In this document: piece after piece, positions 52,705-60,371 of the stretch
How the letters are laid out: each line of letters opens with the position of its first letter
How positions within the stretch are numbered: the first letter of the stretch is position 1
From: JAIOSM01 sp023143455
Lineage (GTDB): Bacteria > Desulfobacterota > Desulfobacteria > Desulfobacterales > Desulfobacteraceae
DNA: 64,000 nucleotides
Assembly (NCBI GenBank): GCA_030632885.1
Contig: DAOVTW010000005.1
Span: forward strand, 24,915-88,914
Reading direction: 5' to 3'
The notes under the pieces: model-generated
Databases searched by the model: none
The model's input: only the letters and a program-made list of their open reading frames with translations
What the model was told of the DNA's origin: nothing
Made by a program: the position numbers and the translations under genes

Positions 52705-53202
52705 TTATTTTCCTATTTCCAATGCTTTTAATATCATGCTCTTTGTATTGGACATTGCAGTAACACTTGCCTCGTAGGATCTTTTCGCAACAATCATATC
52801 TGCCATTTCTGTTAAATGATCAACATTAGGCATTGCCACATAACCTGTAACAGGGTCAGCATCAGGATGTGCTGGGTTATAAACAATTCTGAAGTTCTCT
52901 TGGGACTTAACAATATTACCGACTTTGACCCCGCTTCCTGAACCTTCTTTTTTTTCATCTCCAAATTCAATAGGAGAAAATTCTATTCTCCCCAATTGAT
53001 TTCTTTCTTCTTTTTTTTCAAGAACACTTTTAAATTTATTAATATCCTCTCCTTGAAATACAACCATTTTTCTTTTGTATGGACCACCCTCTTCAGTTCG
53101 GGTTGTATCTACATTTGCAAGATTTTCTGCAATAAGGTTCATCTTTGTCCGATGAGCATTTAAGCCTGTAGCGCTAATTTTCATTGCATTTAAAAGATCC
53201 AT
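52705..53202 (-). CDS. flgC: Proximal rod protein FlgC
   Basis: FlgC: MDLLNAMKISATGLNAHRTK, MNLIAENLANVDTTRTEEGG, PYKRKMVVFQ, VYNPAHPDADPVTGYVAMPN and a C-terminal MADMIVAKRSYEASVTAMSN are all canonical. The 165-residue length is slightly above the usual 135-150, from a charged loop at about residues 55-90. It lies three bases after flgB. Confidence 0.97.
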   Translation of the reverse strand: MDLLNAMKISATGLNAHRTKMNLIAENLANVDTTRTEEGGPYKRKMVVFQGEDINKFKSVLEKKEERNQLGRIEFSPIEFGDEKKEGSGSGVKVGNIVKSQENFRIVYNPAHPDADPVTGYVAMPNVDHLTEMADMIVAKRSYEASVTAMSNTKSMILKALEIGK

Positions 53203-53205
53203 AGT

Positions 53206-53616
53206 CTATCTGCCTCCTTCTCTTATTGCATATCGAAGTTTATCCAATTTTCGTAAAAGCATTTCCGTTGTAGTACGATATTTAATATTATTCTCAACAA
53301 GATTTGTCATCTCAGTATCAATATTAACAGAATCCAAGTGATAAATATCAACATCCTCACTATTGGCACCATTAAGCGAAGATGAATTCGTATTAACCCC
53401 TGCAAAATGCTTATTATGAGTACGTGCCATATCAGGGGGAGGAGCCTTAGTCATGGCTCGTTTCAACGTTTTTTTAAAATCCAGATCTTTTGGCTTGTAA
53501 CCAATGGTGTCCATATTAGCAATATTGGAACTGATAAGATTATGACGCTTTGCAGATACATCAAGTGAATTAGATAACACTTCATAAGTCCTACCAAATA
53601 ACCTTGAATCAGGCAT
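53206..53616 (-). CDS. flgB: Proximal rod protein FlgB
   Basis: FlgB, 136 aa: VLSNSLDVSAKRHNLISSNI with ANMDTIGYKPKDLDF and a C-terminal segment MTNLVENNIKYRTTTEMLLR match the family throughout. It is the first gene of flgB-C-fliE-F-G-H-I-J-motE-like, about 100 bases after a predicted sigma54 start site. Confidence 0.96.
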   Translation of the reverse strand: MPDSRLFGRTYEVLSNSLDVSAKRHNLISSNIANMDTIGYKPKDLDFKKTLKRAMTKAPPPDMARTHNKHFAGVNTNSSSLNGANSEDVDIYHLDSVNIDTEMTNLVENNIKYRTTTEMLLRKLDKLRYAIREGGR

Positions 53617-53729
53617 AAACCCCTCTCTGAAACTAAATGTTAATGAAATACTAAATTTTATAAATTACCCGGAATCTGTAAGTAACGATCTAAATAGGGT
53701 ATATTTGTCATGTCATGTAAAAAGTATCT

Positions 53730-53746
53730 TGCAAATTACATGCCTT
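53730..53746 (-). promoter_or_regulatory. Sigma54 promoter of the flgB-to-motE-like operon
   Basis: AAGGCATGTAATTTGCA on the minus strand has GG and GC at the 10-base interval and TTGCA intact; the -24 part GGCAT is one base off GGCAC. It is about 115 bases before the flgB start, just after the stop of the upstream activator gene. Confidence 0.82.
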
Positions 53747-53761
53747 GATTACGAAACCCTG

Positions 53762-55129
53762 TTACATATCTTGAGCTTGCTTGTATTCATTAAGTTTATT
53801 TCTAAGTGTTCTGACACTGATACCAAGGATTTTGGCTGCGTTGGTGCGATTCCCTGAAGTTTCATCCAAAGTGTGGAATATCATCTTTTTTTCCATATCT
53901 TTTAATGTCTTATGTCCTGCATTATTCGTGATATTATTCTCTTCGTCCAGGGGCATATCAATTGTTCCGCCAGAGGTAAGTAAAAGGTCACATGACTTTA
54001 TATGCCCATCTTCTGTAAGCAATACTGCTCTGTGAATAATATTTTCAAGTTCTCTTACATTTCCTGAAAACCTCTGAGATGTAATTCGTAAAAATGCCTC
54101 TTTTGTCATTCCTTTGACATTTCGCCTGTCAATTTTACTGTATTTTTCCATGAAATAAGCACAAAGAGGATCAAAGTCTTTTCGACGATCCCTTAAAGGC
54201 GGAATCAATAAAGGTATTGTATTAAGCCTGTAATATAAATCTTCGCGAAAATCCCCATCTTTGATTGCTGTCTCAATCTCTCTGTTAGTTGTGGCAATAA
54301 TCCGCACGTCAATATCAATAGGTTTGACTCCACCAACACGATCAACTTTTTTTTCCTGGAGAACTCTGAGTAGTTTTGCCTGGAGATGCACCTGCATCTC
54401 AGATATTTCATCGAGCAGGAGCGTTCCCTCATGCGCGAGTTCAAACTTGCCGGCTTTTGTTGATATTGCTCCTGTGAATGCTCCTTTTTCATGGCCAAAC
54501 AATTCGCTTTCAAGTAAAGCTTCGGGGAGAGCTGCACAATTAACTGCCACAAAAGGCATATGTCTTCTATCACTCTTTTCATGAATAAACCTTGCAAAAA
54601 GCTCTTTGCCAGTCCCTGACTCACCCTGTATTAGAACTGATGCAGTACTGTCAGAGACTTTTTCAGCAAGTTTTAGCAATCGGTGCATCTCTTTATCATG
54701 TGTGATTATTTCAACCCTGCTTTTTGAAAACCCGCTGTTTTTTTCTTTAGACAGAGAAGCATCCCTTTTTGGAATAATTTTTTGTAAATATAGCTCTATC
54801 TGTTCGTTTCCCACCGGATATATTAAATAATCAATAGCACCTTGTTTCATAAGTTCTACAGCATCTTCTACAACAGATTTCGGAGAAATAAAGAGAACTT
54901 TACATGAGATGTCACTACTATTAACTTTTTTTAAAAATTCAAAAGGAAAAAACTGAGGGGTGGAAGTATCTGCAATTACCATTGCAGGCTTATTTTGCAA
55001 CAAAACAGACTCAGCTTCAGAACCGTCAGGTAAGGCATCAACCAAAAAGCCTAAATTTTCTACAAGTTTTGTATATTGAATTCTTTTTTGAGGACTTTCC
55101 TGTATAATCAGAACTCTTTGATTAGGCAT
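53762..55129 (-). CDS. Sigma54 activator with degenerate receiver domain (FlgR/FleR/FleQ-type)
   Basis: A 455-residue bacterial enhancer-binding protein. Residues 1-120: receiver-like domain that keeps D54 and S82 but has Q10-E11 for the acidic pair and Y104 for the conserved lysine. Residues 140-380: AAA+ domain with Walker A GESGTGKE, the sigma54-contact loop GAFTGA (216-221), LLLDEI and the R-finger region. The C-terminus (ETSGNRTNAAKILGISVRTL) is a Fis-type DNA-binding helix-turn-helix. It follows the secreted TPR gene and precedes the flgB promoter. It probably drives the sigma54 flagellar genes; whether it needs phosphorylation is doubtful. Confidence 0.9.
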   Translation of the reverse strand: MPNQRVLIIQESPQKRIQYTKLVENLGFLVDALPDGSEAESVLLQNKPAMVIADTSTPQFFPFEFLKKVNSSDISCKVLFISPKSVVEDAVELMKQGAIDYLIYPVGNEQIELYLQKIIPKRDASLSKEKNSGFSKSRVEIITHDKEMHRLLKLAEKVSDSTASVLIQGESGTGKELFARFIHEKSDRRHMPFVAVNCAALPEALLESELFGHEKGAFTGAISTKAGKFELAHEGTLLLDEISEMQVHLQAKLLRVLQEKKVDRVGGVKPIDIDVRIIATTNREIETAIKDGDFREDLYYRLNTIPLLIPPLRDRRKDFDPLCAYFMEKYSKIDRRNVKGMTKEAFLRITSQRFSGNVRELENIIHRAVLLTEDGHIKSCDLLLTSGGTIDMPLDEENNITNNAGHKTLKDMEKKMIFHTLDETSGNRTNAAKILGISVRTLRNKLNEYKQAQDM

Positions 55130-55157
55130 ATATTAAACTCCAGAGACCTTATGAACT

Positions 55158-57731
55158 TTATGAGCTTTTTGCATTCTCTGCCAGTGCGAGTGTAGAAAGG
55201 CGCTGTTCTGCAAGTCTTGCCCAAACCGAATCATCTTGTTGAGCTATGCTTTTAAATACTTTTGTTGCTTCTTTTAAAACATTTGCCTTTTGATAAGCAT
55301 CCCCCATCATGAACATAAGATTTGCTGTTCTTGTATCAAATTCAGAAAATTTAATTGCAAGAGAAAATGATTCTGCAGCTCTGACATAAACACGCTGTTT
55401 TAAATAAGCATTCCCCATTGTCCTGTATATTGTTGAAAGGAAATCATAATGCTTGCCAGGCGCGGAGGCTATATCTTCTACAGCGTTTGCCAGTACAAAA
55501 GTAACCTTAGCCCATTCTCCCTGTTTTTCGTATAACTTTGATTTCTTTACAAGGATATTGCTTTTATCCATGGGGTTTTTGCTATTTTTATATGCTCTTT
55601 CAAACATGCCTCCGGATTTGATATATTCATCTTTTGAAAGATAAATATTCCCCATTCTAAGATAGGCTTCTGCTACGTCTTGATTTTTGGGGAATCGTTT
55701 TACAAATCCTTTAAAAAGTTTTATTGCATCATCAGTCCTGCTGGTTTCATGCATTGCCACACCCATTCCAAAAAGAAGATCAGCAGGTCTCTTTGATCTT
55801 TTATGCAGCTTATATGAACTTATGAGATGATTAAATGCCTGCTCATATAGCTTTGCTTTTAAATATGAAAGTCCTACTTTTAAAGATATTTCTTTGCTTG
55901 TCATCCTATCAAGACGAACAAAATTCTCTTCATATTCTTGTAATATGATAGTAAATTTATCTGCTTTAAGTTCTCTTGCAAAAAGAGCTTCATATGACTT
56001 CTGCATCAGCCTTATAGCTTCATAACGCAACCCCATAGGGTTTGTAGACAGCATCTCTTCTATTTCTTTAATACAATTTTCATATTCCTTATGCTCTTGA
56101 TATATCTCCGCAAGCCTCATCATGGCTACCCGTGCAAACTTATCTTCCGGGAATCTTTTTTTAACCATAATGTAAAGTTTCTCTCTTTCTTTTCTGTCTT
56201 CAAGATGCCTTGCAAGTCCTATTGAGCTCCTGATAAAACCTTCTCCATCAGGAAATTTTTCTCTGACAAAGCTATACATACTTTTTGCTTTTTCAATTTT
56301 ATTTTCCATGGCATAGGTATCAGCAATTTTGCTAAAAATAATATCTTTTTCTCCAATCTTAGGGAAAAGGTTTATCACTCTAGTATAATTATCTCTAGCA
56401 GCAGAACTTCTGCCAAGCTTCATATTGGCATTACCCATACTTAATAAAAGGTCTGATGTTTTATATATTTTCTCTTTATTCTCTTTAATGATATATTTAT
56501 AAATATTTAGCGCATCCAGGAAAAAATTTTTATCAAACAAGGTATTTCCATACCCTATTCCAGCTTCAGCAGTATATTTGTTATCAGGCATTTCTTCAAA
56601 AACCTTTTTAAAAGATCTTAAAGCCTTTTCGTTAAAGCCTCTTTCTTTATATATTTCAGCTAAAAAATAATACACTTCTGCAAGACCTGGATAGTCTTTA
56701 TATTTATCTTTCACAATTGTTAAATATCCTTCTGCCACAGCAGAGTTATTTATTTTAAGATGAATTAGTCCTATGGTGGCAAACCCGAACGGTATCAATT
56801 TTGAGTCAGGATAAGTAACAAGGGCAGTATGAAAATAATGTTCAGCTTGAACCAGTTTTAACGGTTCTTTTATTTCTCCATACTTAAAATAAGCATATGC
56901 TCTTAAATATGATGCTGCTTCCAGACATGTTTGATTTTCTTTAGTAAGATATTGTTCAAGTATGTCCAAGGCGGCTTTATACTTTGTCTGTTTTAACAAT
57001 AAAAAAGCTTTTTCCAATTCACCTGAATTATTGTCTGGGTTACAACCTGTAATATCAACTTTTAATAATAAGTCTGAAATATCGCCGGCATAAATACTTT
57101 TTTCTTTTTTAAGCGGAGTATAACCTTTATCCTTTGTATCACTCTTTACAATAGTTTTTTCAGGCTTTTTTGCTTGTTCCTTCTCTTTTACCTCTTTTGT
57201 CTCTTTTTCTACAATGGCACTTTTTGTTTTCGTAACCTTCGGCTCAATAACTTTATATTGTTTTTGTTTGGAAATGTCCTTTACGCTTTTCTTTACAACC
57301 ACTTTATTGTCTGGTTTTTGAGTTGCCTTTTCCAGATTAATAACAAAACATAATTCGGTTTCGTTATATTCTGCCTTGGCAATATCAAAATTACGATTAC
57401 CAGTGACCAAAACAGCGACTACATTTCCTTGAAGCCTTTGAAGTGTAATACTCTTTATCAGAGCCCCTTTGCTACCAATTATTTTTAATTCTCCCTTATA
57501 CTTAACATCTTTTAATGCCAGCAAAACTTCGTTTTTATCAACTTTTATAAATTTTGACGGGACCTTTTTTGTAACATAAAGCTTTACCAGGCAAGGTGCC
57601 TGCTCTATTGTAACTTTATTCAGAAAGACTGTTTCTTCTCCTGACACAAAACTTGTAAAAGAAACAATAAAAACCATTAAAAGTAACAACTGCACCAAAA
57701 AATTTTTAAGCTTGCAATTTAATTCGCCCAT
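55158..57731 (-). CDS. Secreted TPR protein in the flagellar activator operon
   Basis: An 857-residue exported protein. The signal peptide (LVQLLLLMVFIVSFTSFVSG) is followed by a beta-rich AMIN-like domain (about 35-135; KLYVTKKVPSKFIKVDKNEV, LVTGNRNFDIAKAEYNETEL), a Lys-rich linker (140-215) and about 15 TPR-type repeats to the end (e.g. GNTLFDKNFFLDALNIYKYI, AEAYLRMGNIYLSKDEYIKS). No catalytic motif is seen. AMIN domains usually bind peptidoglycan, so it may scaffold periplasmic flagellar parts. It has its own sigma54 promoter and is followed by the activator gene. Function unknown. Confidence 0.75.
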   Translation of the reverse strand: MGELNCKLKNFLVQLLLLMVFIVSFTSFVSGEETVFLNKVTIEQAPCLVKLYVTKKVPSKFIKVDKNEVLLALKDVKYKGELKIIGSKGALIKSITLQRLQGNVVAVLVTGNRNFDIAKAEYNETELCFVINLEKATQKPDNKVVVKKSVKDISKQKQYKVIEPKVTKTKSAIVEKETKEVKEKEQAKKPEKTIVKSDTKDKGYTPLKKEKSIYAGDISDLLLKVDITGCNPDNNSGELEKAFLLLKQTKYKAALDILEQYLTKENQTCLEAASYLRAYAYFKYGEIKEPLKLVQAEHYFHTALVTYPDSKLIPFGFATIGLIHLKINNSAVAEGYLTIVKDKYKDYPGLAEVYYFLAEIYKERGFNEKALRSFKKVFEEMPDNKYTAEAGIGYGNTLFDKNFFLDALNIYKYIIKENKEKIYKTSDLLLSMGNANMKLGRSSAARDNYTRVINLFPKIGEKDIIFSKIADTYAMENKIEKAKSMYSFVREKFPDGEGFIRSSIGLARHLEDRKEREKLYIMVKKRFPEDKFARVAMMRLAEIYQEHKEYENCIKEIEEMLSTNPMGLRYEAIRLMQKSYEALFARELKADKFTIILQEYEENFVRLDRMTSKEISLKVGLSYLKAKLYEQAFNHLISSYKLHKRSKRPADLLFGMGVAMHETSRTDDAIKLFKGFVKRFPKNQDVAEAYLRMGNIYLSKDEYIKSGGMFERAYKNSKNPMDKSNILVKKSKLYEKQGEWAKVTFVLANAVEDIASAPGKHYDFLSTIYRTMGNAYLKQRVYVRAAESFSLAIKFSEFDTRTANLMFMMGDAYQKANVLKEATKVFKSIAQQDDSVWARLAEQRLSTLALAENAKSS

Positions 57732-57792
57732 ATTGTCCGCAACTTTTTAAATAGTTTATGTAATTTGTATGATATTTTGTAATTACTACCAT

Positions 57793-57809
57793 AGCAATTA
57801 ATATGCCAT
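57793..57809 (-). promoter_or_regulatory. Sigma54 promoter of the TPR-activator operon
   Basis: ATGGCATATTAATTGCT on the minus strand has GG and GC at the 10-base interval and TTGCT intact, 62 bases before the TPR gene start. Since the operon encodes a sigma54 activator, it allows positive feedback. Confidence 0.85.
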
Positions 57810-57941
57810 AACAAATAGAATAAAGATAGAATAAAGTTTAAATATTATCCATAATAAAGAGTACAAGGTTTTTTACGAATAATTCACAAAAAAAATATGA
57901 CTCAATTTTATGTTAGTTATCATGTCAGCGTCAAGAAATTT

Positions 57942-57955
57942 GTCAAAAAATTGAC
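57942..57955. promoter_or_regulatory. Candidate FleQ-box-like activator site
   Basis: GTCAAAAAATTGAC matches the Pseudomonas FleQ box GTCAATAAATTGAC at 13 of 14 positions. It is centred about 166 bases upstream of the predicted sigma54 start of the TPR-activator operon, within 10 bases of the end of the other activator gene. Confidence 0.6.
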
Positions 57956-57964
57956 TGCAAAGAT

Positions 57965-59029
57965 TTAAAAGAATGGTGTAGATTCGCCCTGTTCAATATG
58001 CATTTTTTTAATTTTTTCAACTAAAGTTGTTCTGTTCATTTGCAAAAGCTTTGCTGCTTTCGCTTTAACCCAGTTTGTCTGATCAAGAGCATGGCATATC
58101 AAACTTTTTTGAAACTGATCTACTGCTTTATTAAAACCAATGTTGTTTTCAAAAATAGATGAAACAGTTGGTGCTGCCACATAATCAGAAGACGTTTTGA
58201 AATAATCAGGTAAAGACACGGGTTCAATAACATCCTCATCAACAAGGACTGCAATTCGCTCCATTAAGTTCTCAAGTTCTCTGATATTACCAGGCCAACT
58301 ATATTCCTTCATGATTTTCATTGCTTTATCAGAAATAGTTTTGACTTTATAATGATTGTTCCTTTTAATAAATTTTTTCTGAAAATGCTCTGCCAGGTCT
58401 GGAATATCTATTGCTCTCTCACGCAAGGACGGAATTTCAAAAGGAATCACATTTAATCTGTAAAATAAATCCTGCCTGAACCTTTTTTTATCAATAGCAA
58501 GAGCAAGATCTATATTTGTTGCAGAAATAATTCTGATATCCACATCAATAGGACTTTCTCCACCCACTCGCTCAACCTTACGCTCTTGAATAGCTCTAAG
58601 GAGTTTCACCTGTAGTTTAGGGCTCATATCACCGATTTCATCTAAAAACATTGTCCCTTTATCTGCAATTTCAAATTTGCCCCTTCTTGAACGATGTGCG
58701 CCCGTAAAAGCGCCTTTCTCATGACCGAAAAGCTCACTTTCAAGCAATTCACCCGGTATTGCACCACAATTAATAACAACCATTGGCCCATCTTTTCTAT
58801 CACTGTTGTCATGTATTGCCCTTGCAACAAGTTCTTTTCCTGTACCACTTTCTCCAGTGATTAATACAGAAGCATCTGAAAGGGATACCTTTTTTATTTT
58901 TTCAAGGACAGAGAGTATTGAGGGGCTTGATCCTGCAATATCATGAAACAATTCGCCCTCTCCGATACCTTCCATTAAACTCTCCTCTTTAAATACTCTT
59001 TCCCTTACAAATACTTGAGTTGTGCTCAT
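57965..59029 (-). CDS. Sigma54 activator without receiver domain (AAA+/Fis-type HTH)
   Basis: A 354-residue enhancer-binding protein. After about 28 residues it goes straight into the AAA+ domain: Walker A GESGTGKE (59-66), GAFTGA loop (106-111), MFLDEIGDMS, DLFYRLNVIPFEIPSLRERA, then a Fis-type helix-turn-helix (LDQTNWVKAKAAKLLQMNRT). Lack of a sensory domain suggests constitutive activity or control by a partner, as with some flagellar activators. Its ATG overlaps the cheY stop (4 bases). One of the two activators should bind the GTCA-N6-TGAC boxes. Confidence 0.93.
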   Translation of the reverse strand: MSTTQVFVRERVFKEESLMEGIGEGELFHDIAGSSPSILSVLEKIKKVSLSDASVLITGESGTGKELVARAIHDNSDRKDGPMVVINCGAIPGELLESELFGHEKGAFTGAHRSRRGKFEIADKGTMFLDEIGDMSPKLQVKLLRAIQERKVERVGGESPIDVDIRIISATNIDLALAIDKKRFRQDLFYRLNVIPFEIPSLRERAIDIPDLAEHFQKKFIKRNNHYKVKTISDKAMKIMKEYSWPGNIRELENLMERIAVLVDEDVIEPVSLPDYFKTSSDYVAAPTVSSIFENNIGFNKAVDQFQKSLICHALDQTNWVKAKAAKLLQMNRTTLVEKIKKMHIEQGESTPFF

Positions 59030-59400
59030 TTTAGTATTTTCTCTAATTTTTCCGAAATTGCTTCTGCAGTAAATGGTTTCACAACATAGTTTGATACACC
59101 AGCCTGTACAGCTTCAATGACATTTTGTTTCTGAGCTTCAGCAGTAACCATTAAGAAAGGAACTTTTGCATATTTCTCACTTGCCCTGACTTTTTTTAAA
59201 AGTTCTAAACCAGTCATTTTAGGCATATTCCAATCTGCCAAAACCAGATCAATATCCTGATCTTCAAGAATATCCCAAGCAGTTGTACCATCATCAGCTT
59301 CCACAAGATTCTTAAATCCAAGCTGTTTTAAAATATTTTTAAGAATCCGGCGCATAGTTGCGAAATCGTCAACAACCAGTACCTTGATGGATGTATCCAT
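59026..59400 (-). CDS. cheY: Chemotaxis response regulator CheY
   Basis: A single-domain receiver of 124 aa with every key residue: D11-D12, phospho-acceptor D56 (VLADWNMPKMTG), T86 and K108 (VVKPF). It is close to classical CheY over its length (FATMRRILKNILKQLGFKNL). CheY-P binds FliM-N motifs to switch the motor. I start at the ATG after GGGAGGG; the frame opens 51 codons upstream inside cheX, which is not CheY-like. It is coupled to the activator gene by a 4-base overlap. No cheA is in the window. Confidence 0.95.
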   Translation of the reverse strand: MDTSIKVLVVDDFATMRRILKNILKQLGFKNLVEADDGTTAWDILEDQDIDLVLADWNMPKMTGLELLKKVRASEKYAKVPFLMVTAEAQKQNVIEAVQAGVSNYVVKPFTAEAISEKLEKILK

Positions 59401-59440
59401 TAGTAAATCCCTCCCTCGCTTATAAAAATCATTACAAGTC

Positions 59441-59902
59441 TCATTTTTCAAAACAAACTTCAATAGTGAAATCACCACTACTTGTATAAAATGGAATCGC
59501 AATCCTAGGACCATCAGTGTAATGAGTAATGCTATGTTTAGGACCAGAAACAACAGATGGAATTGCAGCCTTAAAAGATCGTCCGATCTCTTCCAATTCT
59601 CTTCTTGCCTGCCCTGATATCATATTTGTCAACTCTCCAACAGCATCAATAATTTCGCTATTTATTTCATCCATCTTTTCACCAAACATGTTTGAAACAA
59701 CAGCTAAAATACATTCCGATTGGAATGTTACAGCAACAGTACCGTTTGCGACTCCTGTAAGCCCCATAAGCCCGGTAATATCACCAATGGCTACCAAATC
59801 GGTTTTTAAATACGGCTTACCAGCAGTAACTTCAATAAACGCCATTGTTTCAAGAACATTAATTGTTGCATTAATAAATGGATTAACTAAAGTTACGTCC
59901 AT
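59441..59902 (-). CDS. cheX: CheX-type CheY-P phosphatase
   Basis: A 153-residue CheC/CheX/FliY-family protein with the E-x2-N active motif (E90 and N93 in AVGELTNMISGQAR) and the family start (VNPFINATINVLETMAFIEV). CheX removes phosphate from CheY-P. AAAGGATG precedes the ATG. It is 40 bases upstream of cheY in the same operon, which suits its role. Confidence 0.9.
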   Translation of the reverse strand: MDVTLVNPFINATINVLETMAFIEVTAGKPYLKTDLVAIGDITGLMGLTGVANGTVAVTFQSECILAVVSNMFGEKMDEINSEIIDAVGELTNMISGQARRELEEIGRSFKAAIPSVVSGPKHSITHYTDGPRIAIPFYTSSGDFTIEVCFEK

Positions 59903-59927
59903 GTTAACATCCTTTTAATATATTAGA

Positions 59928-60287
59928 TTAATTATTGTCACTATTATATTTCATAATATTCTTAAGATGTGTAAAAGAATCAATATCTATTGAATCAAAA
60001 ATGATTCCTACCCCATCACTCTCAGTTCTTGCGACAACACCCTTTATACGTAATTCCACACCATCCGTTGCTCCTGAAAGAAAAATTTTAACTGAGCATG
60101 GGCTACCTACCGGGGCTTTCTTCTCTGTAATAATAAATACTCCCTTGAGGCTAAGATCTTTTACGCCACCTTTAATATCAATTTTTTTATCTCCCACGTC
60201 TATTATTACACTGACAGAAGTGAAAAATTCAATTCTTTCATATTCCCGTCTTTCAATATCACTTTTAGTGCCATCTTGTTTAACCAT
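59928..60287 (-). CDS. Single-domain PilZ protein, likely c-di-GMP receptor
   Basis: A 119-residue PilZ domain. The c-di-GMP-binding signature is present: RRExxR (in IERREYERIEFFTSV) and D-x-S-x-x-G (DLSLKGVFIITEKK). Such proteins can couple c-di-GMP to motility, as with YcgR or FlgZ, although no YcgR-N domain is seen here. GGAG lies nine bases before the chosen ATG; a TTG further upstream is less likely. It is upstream of cheX, and the next gene up is an HD-GYP protein. Confidence 0.88.
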   Translation of the reverse strand: MVKQDGTKSDIERREYERIEFFTSVSVIIDVGDKKIDIKGGVKDLSLKGVFIITEKKAPVGSPCSVKIFLSGATDGVELRIKGVVARTESDGVGIIFDSIDIDSFTHLKNIMKYNSDNN

Positions 60288-60340
60288 TATAAAGTTCTCC
60301 ACATGTTCGATCAAAACAGCATAATGACTGTAAATGATAG

Positions 60341-60367
60341 ATTATCACATTTTATTGTTTGTCTCAA
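60341..60367 (-). promoter_or_regulatory. Possible sigma70 promoter (extended -10) of the PilZ-CheX-CheY-activator operon
   Basis: On the minus strand TTGAGA and TGTGATAAT (extended -10) are separated by 15 bases before GATAAT. The spacing is short. No sigma54 or sigma28 element is seen in this gap. Confidence 0.35.
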
Positions 60368-60371
60368 GAAA

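Noticed and set aside
59401..59553. N-terminal extension of CheY by 51 codons
   Set aside because: The extra part overlaps cheX, is hydrophobic and unlike CheY; the internal ATG has GGGAGGG upstream.
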